DNA of 64,000 nucleotides from JAEZDC01 sp036676415 (GTDB lineage Bacteria > Bacteroidota > Bacteroidia > Chitinophagales > Chitinophagaceae): positions 41,236 through 105,235 of the forward strand of contig JAKFCX010000065.1 in the NCBI GenBank assembly GCA_036676415.1, given 5' to 3'. Both the position numbers and the translations under genes were made by a program. Shown here in pieces: positions 7,893 through 17,081 of the stretch (the first letter of the stretch is position 1; each line of letters opens with the position of its first letter). A model generated the notes under the pieces. It was not told where the DNA came from. It ran no database searches and worked only from the letters and a program-made list of their open reading frames with translations.

Positions 7893-8087
7893 ATGGAGAC
7901 TCCTGAAAGATTAATTACGTTACGTTGCCTTTTCCAGGAGGTTTCGATGAAGCTGAGCACGGAAATGGCCAAACAGTTACCCGATAACGCTATCCTGCTG
8001 CAATGCAGGAAACAATTGGGACAGATCGATAAAGACATCCGCAGGATACAGATACAGAAAGATTTCTCTTCTCAAAAGTCTTACTAA
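7893..8087 (+). CDS. small hypothetical protein
   Basis: A 64-residue, mostly helical polar protein (METPERLITLRCLFQEVSMK and onward to KDFSSQKSY). It follows the response regulator by 75 bases on the same strand and is followed by a stem-loop at 8092. No family is recognised. The heptad-like KQLGQIDKDIRRIQIQ part could form a coiled coil. Confidence 0.45.
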   Translation: METPERLITLRCLFQEVSMKLSTEMAKQLPDNAILLQCRKQLGQIDKDIRRIQIQKDFSSQKSY

Positions 8088-8091
8088 ATAA

Positions 8092-8119
8092 AAAAGCTCA
8101 CCATTGCTGATGAGCTTTT
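8092..8119. terminator. bidirectional stem-loop between convergent genes
   Basis: AAAAGCTCA and TGAGCTTTT pair perfectly around a 10-base loop, with A and T runs on the two sides. It lies between the plus-strand small gene and the minus-strand TPR gene. Confidence 0.75.
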
Positions 8120-8136
8120 CATGTAATTGTATTCCA

Positions 8137-9531
8137 TTAATACTTTCCGTGTAGTCCATCGTATTTCTTATACAATGCATCGTATTTATCATACGCAGCA
8201 TTATTACCTTTTGACTTATCTCTTTTCCAGAGATAAAGGTTGGCCAGGTAATCGACTGATTTAGTGAGTACATTCTTTTCAGCTCTTTCTGCTTTTTCTT
8301 TAACTGATAAAACAGTGTGGGTGTTTTCCATCCACTCGATAGATTTATCTGCAAACACATGCTGTCTTTTTTCGATGGCAGCATTCAAAGCTTTTATCTC
8401 ATCCACTTCTTTCTTGATTCTTGCATCGTTGGCTGGCTTTTTCTTAGGATCTTTTACTTCGGCTTTACTTTTGTTAAGATCAGCAATCTTTTTGATGTTC
8501 GTTTCATACTTATCATCAAGATCAACCCAGTCGTTGTAATTGATCAATCCTACGTTGTATGCTGCAAGGCCATTCTTTTCGTCTTTCCTGTATCCCTTGA
8601 TGAAAGCTTCTTCTGCTTTGATCCTGTAAGATGCTATGGTAGCACTATCCATCTTTGCTTTCTCTTCTTCGTCCAGGTTATAGAACATGTTGCCATATGC
8701 TAAATACTGGTTCGCAGTAAGTGTTCCGGCAGCATCTGCTTTATCGTATGCCTCTGCTTTTTGAGCAAGTGTATAGTTCTTCTCTACAAACTCAGATTCA
8801 TAATCTGCCCATGTAGCGATAGCCTGTGGATACATTTCTTTGGCAAGCCCAAGGTATTTTAGAAACTGTTCATTATTCTTCTTATCCATGTGATAATAAA
8901 CAAGGTATTCATAGATGTCTTTTACGTCACCGGCTGCAGGTACAGAAGTTATTTTAAAGTCTACGATCCGTCCATAATATTTGGCAGCATCATCAAGCTT
9001 CTTTGCATTCTGCGCAGCATAACCTGAAAACAACACTGTTGTGGTGTCGATTGGTTGTTTATTACCTCTCCAATTGTACTTGGTAATGAGGTCTCCTATT
9101 TCGGCTGCTTTTACAAAATAGAAGTAAGAAGAATCCCACTGTTTCTTATCGAAGTGACCAATACCTTCAGTAAGATTGGTCCTGTATAATACATCGATAA
9201 CTACTTTACCTGGAATCGATTCTTCATTCATGGTTTTAAGTGAAGGATCCAATTGTATATACTTCTGAAACGAACTCATTGCTGTTGCTGCAGCCTGTGG
9301 ATACTTCAGTTTTAGCGCCGGATCATCCGCCAGTATGGCATATATGGAACCATGCCAGAGCCATGCATCAGCAACTGACTTATTTTTGGGGTCGGCTACC
9401 ACTTTCTCTATCTCAGTCCTTGCCTCTTCAAACTTTCCCAGCACATAAGGTGTTTCCACCTTAGAAAACTTCTGGGCATATGCGAATACTGCCACAAAAG
9501 CGAATAACACACTAAATGCAATCTTTTTCAT
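8137..9531 (-). CDS. secreted TPR-like protein
   Basis: A 464-residue exported protein. The first 19 residues (MKKIAFSVLFAFVAVFAYAQ) form a signal peptide with a Gln after the cleavage site, typical of Bacteroidota. The rest is helical with tetratricopeptide-like repeats, for example ADAWLWHGSIYAILADDPAL, WDSSYFYFVKAAEIGD, YGNMFYNLDEEEKAKMDS and AAYNVGLINYNDWVDLD. It probably works as a periplasmic scaffold; no enzymatic motif is visible. It lies only 5 bases downstream of gyrA on the same strand, so it is likely co-transcribed with it. Confidence 0.75.
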   Translation of the reverse strand: MKKIAFSVLFAFVAVFAYAQKFSKVETPYVLGKFEEARTEIEKVVADPKNKSVADAWLWHGSIYAILADDPALKLKYPQAAATAMSSFQKYIQLDPSLKTMNEESIPGKVVIDVLYRTNLTEGIGHFDKKQWDSSYFYFVKAAEIGDLITKYNWRGNKQPIDTTTVLFSGYAAQNAKKLDDAAKYYGRIVDFKITSVPAAGDVKDIYEYLVYYHMDKKNNEQFLKYLGLAKEMYPQAIATWADYESEFVEKNYTLAQKAEAYDKADAAGTLTANQYLAYGNMFYNLDEEEKAKMDSATIASYRIKAEEAFIKGYRKDEKNGLAAYNVGLINYNDWVDLDDKYETNIKKIADLNKSKAEVKDPKKKPANDARIKKEVDEIKALNAAIEKRQHVFADKSIEWMENTHTVLSVKEKAERAEKNVLTKSVDYLANLYLWKRDKSKGNNAAYDKYDALYKKYDGLHGKY

Positions 9532-9536
9532 ATGAA

Positions 9537-12248
9537 CTATTGGTTTTCTGTTGTTTCAGAATTTGTATTATCACTATTTTCATTATCACCTGTTGGTGTT
9601 GTATCCTCTGTAGTACTGGCAGGAGTTTCAGTTTCACCAGTAACCGTTTCCGCACCATCAGTATTTCCTTCTACTACCGCTTCTATCACTTCATCTACTT
9701 CCTGCTCATCTATTCTTGATATCGCAGCAATCTCATCACCATCGTCAATTCGTATCAGCTTCACTCCCTGTGTTGCTCTTCCGGCTTCCTTGATATTGGA
9801 TACAGGAGTCCTGAGTGTTATACCTGATTTACAGGTGATGATCAGATCATCTTTTTCTGATGGATCGAGAATGCCAATCAGCTTACCGGTTTTCTCGGTT
9901 ACGTTGATCGTCTTCACTCCTTTTCCTCCCCTGTTGGTGATGCGATATTCATCAACCGCTGTTCTCTTACCAAATCCTTTTTCACTCACCACAAGAACCG
10001 AAGCATTTTCATCATTCTTCGTGACGCAGATCATGCCAATCACTTCATCATGTTCATCATCTACCTCGATACCTGTTACACCAATTGCTCCCCTGCCTGT
10101 GGGACGAACCTTTTCTTCAGGGAAACGAATGGCTCTGCCTGATTTCACTGCTAACATCACCTGGCAGTTTCCATCAGTCATCTTTGCTTCAAGTAATTCA
10201 TCACCCTCGATAATAGTGATGGCATTTACACCACTGGACCTTGGACGGCTGAAATCTTCCAGTAAAGTTTTCTTTATTATTCCTTTTTTGGTGCAAAGAA
10301 CGATATAATGATTTGTTACAAATTCTTTATCGCCAAGGTTCTTAACATCAATGATCGCTCTTACTTTGTCATCCGGCGGAATCTGGATCAGGTTCTGTAT
10401 GGCTCTTCCTTTACCACTTTTCTCTCCTTCCGTTATTTCGTACACCTTCAGCCAGTAACAACGTCCTTTTTCCGTAAAGAACATCATTGTATCGTGGGTA
10501 GATGCAACAAAAAGATGCTCAACAAAATCTTCTTCACGGGTCTTGCTACCTATCGCTCCTCTTCCACCTCTTTTTTGCTGGCGATAATCTTTTGCCGACG
10601 TTCTTTTGATATAGCCTAAATGTGAAATAGTGATCACAACATCTTCTTCCTCAATCAGGTCTTCGATACGCATTTCATCAGCCAGGTACTGGATCTCACT
10701 TTTACGTGCATCACCAAATTTTGCTTTGATCTCGCCTAATTCGGTTTTGATCATCTCGTATCTCAGGAACTCGCTACCCAGTAATTCTTTTAATCTCCTG
10801 ATTGTTTCAATAAGACTGTTGAACTCATCAACGATCTTATCTCTTTCCATTCCTGTTAAACGCTGTAAACGCAATTCGAGAATGGCTTTGGTCTGTTCTT
10901 CAGAAAGACCATCTTCCTGCTTATAAAGATCATCAGTAAGGTCTGCAAATATGGAAGGATTGAGGTACCATTTTTCGGTACGGCTCTTTTCCATCAAAGC
11001 GATCTTAGCATCTTCCGGTGTACGGCTTGCACGGATCAAAGCAATCACTTCATCCAGGTGATCGAGTGCTTTCAGATATCCTTCTAATATATGTGCTCTT
11101 TCTTCTGCTTTTCTTAATTCGAATTTTGAACGACGGATCACTACTTCCATCCTGAACTCTACAAACTCTGAAATAAGATCTTTCAGGTTGAGGATCTTTG
11201 GACGGCCTTTACTTAGTGCAACGTTGTTGATACCAAAACTGGTCTGTAACTCAGTGTATTTGTAAAGTTGATTGATAATAAGCTGGGCAACACCATCACG
11301 TTTAAGATCAAGTACAATTCGTGTTCCTTCTCTCTTGTTACTCTCGTTGTTAACGTGGGCAATACCTTCAATTGCTTTTTCATTAACCAGCTGACCGATC
11401 CTGTCCGTAAGTGTATCACGATTTACCTGGTAAGGCACTTCTGTGATGATGATCTGCTCCCTGCCACTGGTTTTTGTTTCTACATGGCATTTACCTCTCA
11501 CCACTACCCTTCCACGGCCTGTTAACATTCCCTGCTTCACACCTTCCATACCGTAGATAACTCCACCGGTAGGAAAATCAGGAGCTTTTACAAAGGCCAT
11601 TAACTCTTCTATGCTGATCTCCTTATTATCAATATAAGCAACACAGCCATCCACCACTTCAGCAAGGTTGTGTGGCATCATGTTCGTTGCCATACCTACT
11701 GCAATACCGCTGCTACCGTTAACAAGTAGTTGAGGTATCCTTGTAGGAAGCACCATTGGTTCTTTTAACGTATCATCGAAGTTGAGCTGGAAATCTACTG
11801 TATCTTTCTCAATGTCTTCGAGCATGCTCTCAGCAAAACGTTGTAAACGTGTTTCTGTATAACGCATTGCTGCAGGGCTGTCACCATCCTGGTTACCGAA
11901 GTTACCCTGCCCATCAACCAATGTATATCGCATGCTCCAGTCCTGGGCCATACGAACAATCGCATCGTAAACAGATGAATCACCATGAGGGTGATACTTA
12001 CCAAGCACCTCACCCACCACACGTGCAGATTTCTTATAAGCTTTGTTGTGAGCCATGCCGATCTCATTCATGGCATGGAGAATTCTCCTGTGCACCGGCT
12101 TCAATCCATCTCGCACATCAGGAAGGGCTCTTCCCACGATAACCGACATCGAATAATCGATGTAGGCGGTCTTCATTTGTTCCTCGATGTTTACTTTGAT
12201 GATCCGGTCGTGATCTCCTGTTTGTTCGGGTAATAAAGTTTCTTCCAT
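9537..12248 (-). CDS. gyrA: DNA gyrase subunit A
   Basis: Gyrase A cuts and rejoins DNA so that GyrB can drive negative supercoiling with ATP. The 903-residue protein has the breakage-reunion domain with catalytic Tyr130 in AAMRYTETRL. The quinolone-determining region HPHGDSSVYDAIVRM has the usual susceptible-type Ser91 and Asp95. The C-terminal beta-pinwheel includes the GyrA box QQKRGGRG, which separates it from topoisomerase IV ParC. After about residue 850 there is an acidic, Thr/Glu/Asn-rich tail ending NSETTENQ. GyrB is not in the window. The start ATG at 12248 precedes a well-placed MEETLLPEQ. Confidence 0.98.
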   Translation of the reverse strand: MEETLLPEQTGDHDRIIKVNIEEQMKTAYIDYSMSVIVGRALPDVRDGLKPVHRRILHAMNEIGMAHNKAYKKSARVVGEVLGKYHPHGDSSVYDAIVRMAQDWSMRYTLVDGQGNFGNQDGDSPAAMRYTETRLQRFAESMLEDIEKDTVDFQLNFDDTLKEPMVLPTRIPQLLVNGSSGIAVGMATNMMPHNLAEVVDGCVAYIDNKEISIEELMAFVKAPDFPTGGVIYGMEGVKQGMLTGRGRVVVRGKCHVETKTSGREQIIITEVPYQVNRDTLTDRIGQLVNEKAIEGIAHVNNESNKREGTRIVLDLKRDGVAQLIINQLYKYTELQTSFGINNVALSKGRPKILNLKDLISEFVEFRMEVVIRRSKFELRKAEERAHILEGYLKALDHLDEVIALIRASRTPEDAKIALMEKSRTEKWYLNPSIFADLTDDLYKQEDGLSEEQTKAILELRLQRLTGMERDKIVDEFNSLIETIRRLKELLGSEFLRYEMIKTELGEIKAKFGDARKSEIQYLADEMRIEDLIEEEDVVITISHLGYIKRTSAKDYRQQKRGGRGAIGSKTREEDFVEHLFVASTHDTMMFFTEKGRCYWLKVYEITEGEKSGKGRAIQNLIQIPPDDKVRAIIDVKNLGDKEFVTNHYIVLCTKKGIIKKTLLEDFSRPRSSGVNAITIIEGDELLEAKMTDGNCQVMLAVKSGRAIRFPEEKVRPTGRGAIGVTGIEVDDEHDEVIGMICVTKNDENASVLVVSEKGFGKRTAVDEYRITNRGGKGVKTINVTEKTGKLIGILDPSEKDDLIITCKSGITLRTPVSNIKEAGRATQGVKLIRIDDGDEIAAISRIDEQEVDEVIEAVVEGNTDGAETVTGETETPASTTEDTTPTGDNENSDNTNSETTENQ

Positions 12249-12326
12249 AATTTGTTTTAACCTTCTCTTTTCGTCTTCAGTTGTTTAGTAGAAAATGGTT
12301 TGTTCTACAGGCATTTATAAGGTTGA

Positions 12327-12334
12327 CAAAGCTA
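12327..12334 (-). promoter_or_regulatory. possible gyrA -7 box (TAGCTTTG)
   Basis: On the minus strand TAGCTTTG matches TAnnTTTG about 80 bases before the gyrA ATG. The upstream -33 region (GGTTTACGGG) has only TTTA at about the right distance, so the assignment is tentative. Confidence 0.4.
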
Positions 12335-12482
12335 ATTTTTTTCACCCGTAAACCGGCCTTTGAAAGCATAATTTTTTGCTTTATTTCTTCACAAATAACT
12401 AAGGCATGGAATTCGCTTTTAGTGGGTGGAATCAGTGACTTACAGAACAAGGATTTGAATCATTAGCATAAAACAAGGACCT

Positions 12483-12755
12483 ATGAAAACCCCAGCTGAA
12501 ACAGCGGAAGAAAATCGAGGCAAAAACCTCATTGATACGTCTTCGCATGTATCCCAAAATAATCCCAGGAATAAACGCAGCAATATACTTACACCTGTGC
12601 TTTTAGCACTACCTGTGATCTTTATTGTAATTGCACTGACAAAAGTACTTGCCTCGGAAGACTATCAATATACACCCCTGGAAAATGAAACCGTCTGGAA
12701 ACTGGAGGAGCAACCTAATATTCAAACAGATACAGTAACCACATTGGTTAAATAG
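12483..12755 (+). CDS. small single-pass membrane protein
   Basis: A 90-residue protein with a polar N-terminus of about 35 residues, one hydrophobic segment (ILTPVLLALPVIFIVIALTK) and an acidic Thr-rich C-terminal tail ending TDTVTTLVK. An AAGGA-like ribosome site precedes the ATG. No family is recognised. It lies between divergent gyrA and the saccharopine dehydrogenase gene 48 bases downstream. Confidence 0.6.
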   Translation: MKTPAETAEENRGKNLIDTSSHVSQNNPRNKRSNILTPVLLALPVIFIVIALTKVLASEDYQYTPLENETVWKLEEQPNIQTDTVTTLVK

Positions 12756-12803
12756 AAACGTTCCTGCACTGTACGTAAATACCGAATCTCTTAACTTCGG
12801 CCG

Positions 12804-14318
12804 ATGAAACACATTGTTCTGTTTGGGGCTGGAAGATCAGCGACGGTACTCATCAATTATCTTAAAGAAACGGCTACAGAGATCGTGTGTACAGTAACGG
12901 TGGCCGATGTTGATCTGAAAGCGGTGCAGGACAAAGTGGGTGAACATCCTTTGGTAAAACCCCAGGCAGTTAATATTGAAAATGATAATGAGCGGCAAGC
13001 ATTAGTGAAAAATGCTGATGTGGTTATATCGCTATTGCCTCCTACACTTCATTATCTGATTGCGGTGGATTGTTTGCAGTTTGGCAAACACCTGCTCACT
13101 GCCAGTTATGTGGATGAAAAGATCAAAGCACTGGAAAAAGATGTTGTAGCAAAAGGTTTACTGTTTCTCTGTGAAATGGGACTCGATCCAGGTATCGATC
13201 ATATGAGTGCCATGCAACTGATCAACGATATCAAAAAGAAAGGCGGTACCATCACTTCTTTCAAATCTCATTGTGGTGGATTGGTAGCACCTGAAAGTGA
13301 CACCAATCCCTGGCATTACAAGATCAGCTGGAATGCAAGAAATGTAGTTACAGCAGGAAAGACCGGAGCTTTATACAGGGAAAATGGAAACGTGGTGAGT
13401 CTTGGTTACAGGCAGCTATTCAACTCAAACAGGATCGTGAAAGTTGATGAGGATACTGTTTATGCCTATTATCCTAACCGTGATTCATTAAAGTATATTG
13501 CTACTTATGATCTTGATGAGGCTTCAACATTTGTAAGAACCACCCTTCGTCACCCTGAGTTTTGTTTTGGCTGGAAGAACATCATTGACCTGATGCTGAC
13601 AGATGAAGAGAAACTGTATGAAACTGATGGATTAACGGTAGCTGATTTCTTCCGGCAGCATTTTGAAAAATATGGATTTGGTGAATGGCTAAGTCATATG
13701 CTGATGAGCAGGATCTCTTATGCAAAAGAGATGATGGAAAAGCTGATGGCCCTGATGGAAGCCGAAGAAAAAGCAGAGGAAGAGGGATCCGGTGCTCCTG
13801 AAAATGTACTGCTCGTGAACGAAAAAGGAGAGCTCAATTCTGTAGAGGTAGATGATATAAAAGACCAGGCTGCAGAAACTGTTGCAGCAAAAATGCACGA
13901 AGCCAACCTGAGCATGAAACAGCTTTTCTTTTTGGGAATGGATGATGAATCAACTGTCATCAATAAAGGCTTGTGCAGTGCTGCAGATGTGTTACAGTTC
14001 ATCCTCGAAACCAAGCTTGCACTTGAGCCAAAAGACAAAGACCTGGTAGTAATGTTGCACGAGATCGAATACCTGTTAGATGATCAAAAGCATTTTGTAA
14101 AAAGTTCGTTGTCGGTTACCGGTGAAGATGCTTTGCATACTGCCATGGCAAAAACTGTTGGACTTCCATTAGGCATTGCAGCAAAGCTGATACTGGATGA
14201 GAAAATCAAATTAACGGGCTTGCATATTCCTATTGCTGCAGCTATTTATGAGCCGGTGATGAAAGAGTTGGAGAAACATGGGATTATGTTTAATGAAGAG
14301 GAAAGGTTAAGAGATTGA
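12804..14318 (+). CDS. saccharopine dehydrogenase family protein (saccharopine reductase-like)
   Basis: A 504-residue cytosolic oxidoreductase. It opens with the Rossmann motif LFGAGRSATVLINYL, has the conserved DVVISLLPPTLHYLIAVDCL and LLTASYVDE blocks, CEMGLDPGIDHMSAM, and the long C-terminal saccharopine dehydrogenase domain (FKSHCGGLVAPESDTNPWHY). This matches the glutamate-forming (LYS9-type) branch of lysine metabolism. A charged helical insertion (about residues 312-370, MEAEEKAEEEGSGAPENVLL onward) is unusual. In Bacteroidota the enzyme is normally assigned to lysine breakdown or synthesis through saccharopine; the direction cannot be read from sequence. Confidence 0.88.
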   Translation: MKHIVLFGAGRSATVLINYLKETATEIVCTVTVADVDLKAVQDKVGEHPLVKPQAVNIENDNERQALVKNADVVISLLPPTLHYLIAVDCLQFGKHLLTASYVDEKIKALEKDVVAKGLLFLCEMGLDPGIDHMSAMQLINDIKKKGGTITSFKSHCGGLVAPESDTNPWHYKISWNARNVVTAGKTGALYRENGNVVSLGYRQLFNSNRIVKVDEDTVYAYYPNRDSLKYIATYDLDEASTFVRTTLRHPEFCFGWKNIIDLMLTDEEKLYETDGLTVADFFRQHFEKYGFGEWLSHMLMSRISYAKEMMEKLMALMEAEEKAEEEGSGAPENVLLVNEKGELNSVEVDDIKDQAAETVAAKMHEANLSMKQLFFLGMDDESTVINKGLCSAADVLQFILETKLALEPKDKDLVVMLHEIEYLLDDQKHFVKSSLSVTGEDALHTAMAKTVGLPLGIAAKLILDEKIKLTGLHIPIAAAIYEPVMKELEKHGIMFNEEERLRD

Positions 14319-14343
14319 AAGAGTAACTGAAGAGAAAGGGTAG

Positions 14344-15219
14344 CTAGTTGGTTTTTATATGTTTCCTTAGAAATTTAAAAGCATTACCATCCCAATTGTA
14401 GAAATGTTGTTCTTTGGAGGTTTTGAAAATAAGATCACCTTTTTTATCAAGAGTTTCTGTGCTCTCTCCCGTTTCTATATTGATAATTATTGTATTTTTT
14501 ATTCCTCCTTTTTGAGAAGGCAGTACAAATTCTTCCGAGTGATAGAATACCCCTGCATCAGAAATATCTGTGAGCAAAGGCATTGGAACCAGGTTTTTTC
14601 CTGTAAAGGCAAAAGGATATTTATAAAATGGAATGCCGCAGGCCTCTCCTCCAAATTTCAGATAAATGATATGCTGAATACCCTCTAATCCACCACCTGG
14701 ATGTACTTCACCAGAAAAATAAGCAAATGAGTCATCATCATTCAATAAAAAACTTGTTTTAGCTATTAAACTTCCAGTTTCTATTACTTTCAAAACAACC
14801 AGATACTTTGATAAGACTTGATTTGTTTTATCTATGATCGTATCTTTTGAATAACGTCTTTCAAAACCAAATACAAACTTTTTAGCTGCCCTTCTCATTG
14901 GAGTAAATGATAATAACCCACTCCACATTACACCTTTTCTGGAAAACCCGTTTTTCTTATATGTTATATTCACCCAGGGAGCTGAAATCCCTTTTAAATT
15001 AAAATGTTGACCTGTTTTATTTACAAGAAGAACTTCATGCCCGACAAACAAAGTATCAATTACATTAGAAAATATCGATGATGCTGATCTAACAAATACT
15101 GTGTCTCCAAAAACATAATGCTCAGTGGAATCCTGCATTACCCAGCCATAAACTCCTTCCTCTTCCTGTGAAAAAAGATGGGATGGAATCAATAAAACCA
15201 GCATCAATATTAGTTTCAT
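14344..15219 (-). CDS. secreted hypothetical protein with SH3-like N-terminus
   Basis: A 291-residue protein with a signal peptide (MKLILMLVLLIPSHLFSQ) and then a segment DTVFVRSASSIFSNVIDTLF...GHEVLLVN that resembles a bacterial SH3 domain. The rest (about 110-291) is beta-rich and unrecognised. It probably acts in the periplasm or at the surface. Its ATG overlaps the cobB stop by 4 bases (ATGA), so it is translated after cobB from the same mRNA, though no functional tie is obvious. Confidence 0.65.
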   Translation of the reverse strand: MKLILMLVLLIPSHLFSQEEEGVYGWVMQDSTEHYVFGDTVFVRSASSIFSNVIDTLFVGHEVLLVNKTGQHFNLKGISAPWVNITYKKNGFSRKGVMWSGLLSFTPMRRAAKKFVFGFERRYSKDTIIDKTNQVLSKYLVVLKVIETGSLIAKTSFLLNDDDSFAYFSGEVHPGGGLEGIQHIIYLKFGGEACGIPFYKYPFAFTGKNLVPMPLLTDISDAGVFYHSEEFVLPSQKGGIKNTIIINIETGESTETLDKKGDLIFKTSKEQHFYNWDGNAFKFLRKHIKTN

Positions 15220-15908
15220 AAATATTCTTTCAGCTTTTCCTTTAACTTCTTCACTCCTTCTGATGCAGGTTTTTCAATAGCTGTTAAATTGTACAATGAA
15301 GAAGTATAAGGCACTTTCTTATCAACAATAAATTTAGGACATTCAACCGGTGCATAATTCACTAATCCAGCTGCAGGGTAAACAGCCAGTGAAGTTCCTA
15401 CAACAACGAAAATATCTGCTGTCCTGGTTATTCTTGCAGCTTGTTCAATCATTGGCACCGGTTCTTCAAACCAAACAATATGTGGACGAAGTTGTGCTCC
15501 ATCTTCAGCTGTATCACCAATATTGATATCGCCTCGTATTTCATACACCAATGATTCATCAGCCTCACTTCGCATCTTAAATATTTCACCGTGCAGGTGA
15601 AGCACATTTGTACTACCGGCTCTTTCATGAAGATCATCTATGTTCTGTGTGATGATCTGCACATCAAAATCATTTTCCATCTCCGCCAAAGCAATATGTG
15701 CAGCATTGGGATTTGCTTCTGCAACATTCTTTCGCCGCATGTTATAAAATTCAAGTACCAATTTCGGATCTTTTTGCCAGGCTCTGGGTGTGGCAACTTC
15801 AGCAACATCATATCCTTCCCAGAGACCATCACTGTCACGAAATGTTTTTAACCCACTTTCTGCACTGATGCCTGCACCGGTAAGTATTACCAACTTCTTT
15901 TTAGCCAT
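15216..15908 (-). CDS. cobB: NAD-dependent protein deacylase, SIR2 family (class III-like)
   Basis: The 230-residue sirtuin removes acyl groups from lysines using NAD+. The start was set at the ATG at 15908, because the longer open frame adds an N-terminus unlike the family. Motifs in order are GAGISAESGLKTFRD (11-25), TQNIDDLHERAGS, HLHGE with catalytic His106, and RPHIVWFEE. The pair Tyr55 and Arg58 (YNMRRK) is the YxxR signature of desuccinylase/demalonylase-type sirtuins. The zinc-binding cysteines normally after HLHGE are absent: the module MRSEADESLVYEIRGD to AEDGAQLRPH has no Cys. From memory, Bacteroidota sirtuins often look like this. Confidence 0.9.
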   Translation of the reverse strand: MAKKKLVILTGAGISAESGLKTFRDSDGLWEGYDVAEVATPRAWQKDPKLVLEFYNMRRKNVAEANPNAAHIALAEMENDFDVQIITQNIDDLHERAGSTNVLHLHGEIFKMRSEADESLVYEIRGDINIGDTAEDGAQLRPHIVWFEEPVPMIEQAARITRTADIFVVVGTSLAVYPAAGLVNYAPVECPKFIVDKKVPYTSSLYNLTAIEKPASEGVKKLKEKLKEYL

Positions 15909-15968
15909 GCAGTAAAAATAGATAAGAATTTTTATGAGACCAGCTTCAGTATTACAATTGATGTAAAA

Positions 15969-15992
15969 TTGCGTCGCACTCTTATACTGAAG
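15969..15992 (+). repeat. intergenic repeat copy 1 (GCGTCGCACTCTT family)
   Basis: Matches the shared core GCGTCGCACTCTTGTACT with one change (TATACT instead of TGTACT), followed by GAAG. It lies between cobB and a lipoprotein gene. Confidence 0.8.
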
Positions 15993-16018
15993 AAAATATG
16001 GCAGCAATCATCATTAAA

Positions 16019-16043
16019 CTTTCCAGTTTGAAACTTTGGAAAG
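16019..16043. repeat. TTTCCAAAG-family palindrome copy 1
   Basis: CTTTCCA and TTGGAAAG face each other around GTTTGAAAC, a near-perfect 25-base inverted repeat 10 bases after the minus-strand lipoprotein stop. It could be a terminator hairpin for that gene. Confidence 0.65.
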
Positions 16044-16052
16044 GCTGTCTAA

Positions 16053-16475
16053 TTATTTTCGTTTAAGATGAAATACCAGGCTATCAGTAGTAGTGGCTAC
16101 GAAAGCAGAATCAGATTTACTTAAGAAATTCAACTGCTGAAAAGCAGAATCTTCTTTTACAAATAAGCTACTTTGATCTTCTGAAAGATAATAATGTCCC
16201 TTGGTCGAATCAGTAGAATTGATGAGATGAAAAGTACTATCATTTTTAAACTCAATTCCTGGTTGCTCATTTTCTTTGGTTGCTAAAGCCAGTAATAAAA
16301 TACCTAGGTTCTTAGTTGAATCTGAACCTTTGTTCTCAATAGAATCAATTATCCATTCTCCTTCGATGTTGAAACCAGTAGATTTAGGTTCTTCATCTGA
16401 TTTGAATAAATCACATGAGATAAAAGTAATAACTAGCGCTGCAGCAATTGTTGCTACGATGATCTTTGATTTCAT
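16053..16475 (-). CDS. small lipoprotein
   Basis: Starting at the ATG at 16475 gives 140 residues with a lipoprotein signal (MKSKIIVATIAAALVITFIS followed by Cys). The body GFNIEGEWIIDSIENKGSD...GIEFKNDSTFHLINST...HYYLSEDQSSL has the beta-strand pattern of small lipocalin-like or calycin-like lipoproteins common in Bacteroidota. It is anchored in a membrane, facing the periplasm or surface. Function unknown. TTTCCAAAG palindromes lie on both sides. Confidence 0.7.
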   Translation of the reverse strand: MKSKIIVATIAAALVITFISCDLFKSDEEPKSTGFNIEGEWIIDSIENKGSDSTKNLGILLLALATKENEQPGIEFKNDSTFHLINSTDSTKGHYYLSEDQSSLFVKEDSAFQQLNFLSKSDSAFVATTTDSLVFHLKRK

Positions 16476-16590
16476 TTTGCAGGTTTTTAATTTGTGATGA
16501 ATTAAAACTTGCAGGCCTGCGTGAATGAATACTTTGAAGTGAAGAAATGTAACCCGTGAGCATTTGTTAAAAGACAAATTGATAGCCTGA

Positions 16591-16623
16591 AACTTTTCCA
16601 AAGTTTGGGACTTTGGAAAAGTT
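16591..16623. repeat. TTTCCAAAG-family palindrome copy 2
   Basis: AACTTTTCCAAAG and CTTTGGAAAAGTT form a perfect 13-bp stem with a 7-base loop, 11 bases after the EVE gene stop on the minus strand. Confidence 0.75.
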
Positions 16624-16633
16624 GGGTTAAACA

Positions 16634-17047
16634 CTAGGCTTTTGTTTCACCCAGTTCCATCACAACCTTCCATTCATCATCAGTTACAGGTTGAACAGAT
16701 AATCTTCCAAGTCTTACCAAAGCCATGTTTTTTAAACGTGGGTCAGATTTTACCTGTGCAAGACCAACTGGCTTTTTGAGTTTTTTAAATGGCTTCAGAT
16801 CTACCACCACCCAGGCTTCATCATCTGTTGTAGGATCCTGGTAAGCTTCTTTGGTTACTTTGGCAATGCCTACAATCTCAAGTCCTTCATTGCTGTGATA
16901 CCAGAATACCTGGTCACCTTTTTTCATTGACCTCAGGTTGTTTCTTGCAGCATAATTTCTTACTCCATCCCAAAAGGTCTGGCCATCTTTTTCAAACTGG
17001 TCCCAGCTGTATTTAAAAGGTTCTGATTTTACTAACCAATAAGCCAT
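16634..17047 (-). CDS. EVE domain protein
   Basis: A 137-residue cytosolic protein from the ATG at 17047 (MAYWLVKSEPFKYSWDQF). The EVE fold signature is seen in WDGVRNYAARNNLRSMKKGD, VFWYHSNEGLEIVGIAKVTKEAYQDPT, and VDLKPFKKLKKPVGLAQVKSDPRLKNMALVRLGRLSVQPV. EVE/YTH-like domains of this THYN1-type group bind modified bases in nucleic acids. The length matches stand-alone family members. It lies downstream of the LutA-like gene with 34 bases between, a spacer holding a short tandem AGTTTGAAGTTTACAGT repeat. No restriction-modification genes are adjacent. Confidence 0.88.
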   Translation of the reverse strand: MAYWLVKSEPFKYSWDQFEKDGQTFWDGVRNYAARNNLRSMKKGDQVFWYHSNEGLEIVGIAKVTKEAYQDPTTDDEAWVVVDLKPFKKLKKPVGLAQVKSDPRLKNMALVRLGRLSVQPVTDDEWKVVMELGETKA

Positions 17048-17081
17048 ATAAAGTTTGAAGTTTACAGTTTGAAGTTTACAG

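Noticed and set aside
9532..10308. 258-residue Ser/Thr-rich plus-strand frame
   Set aside because: It is antisense to the gyrA 3' end, and its composition reflects the acidic gyrA tail codons.
16476..16634. 53-residue extension of the lipoprotein
   Set aside because: It would bury the lipoprotein signal and run through the palindrome at 16591-16623.
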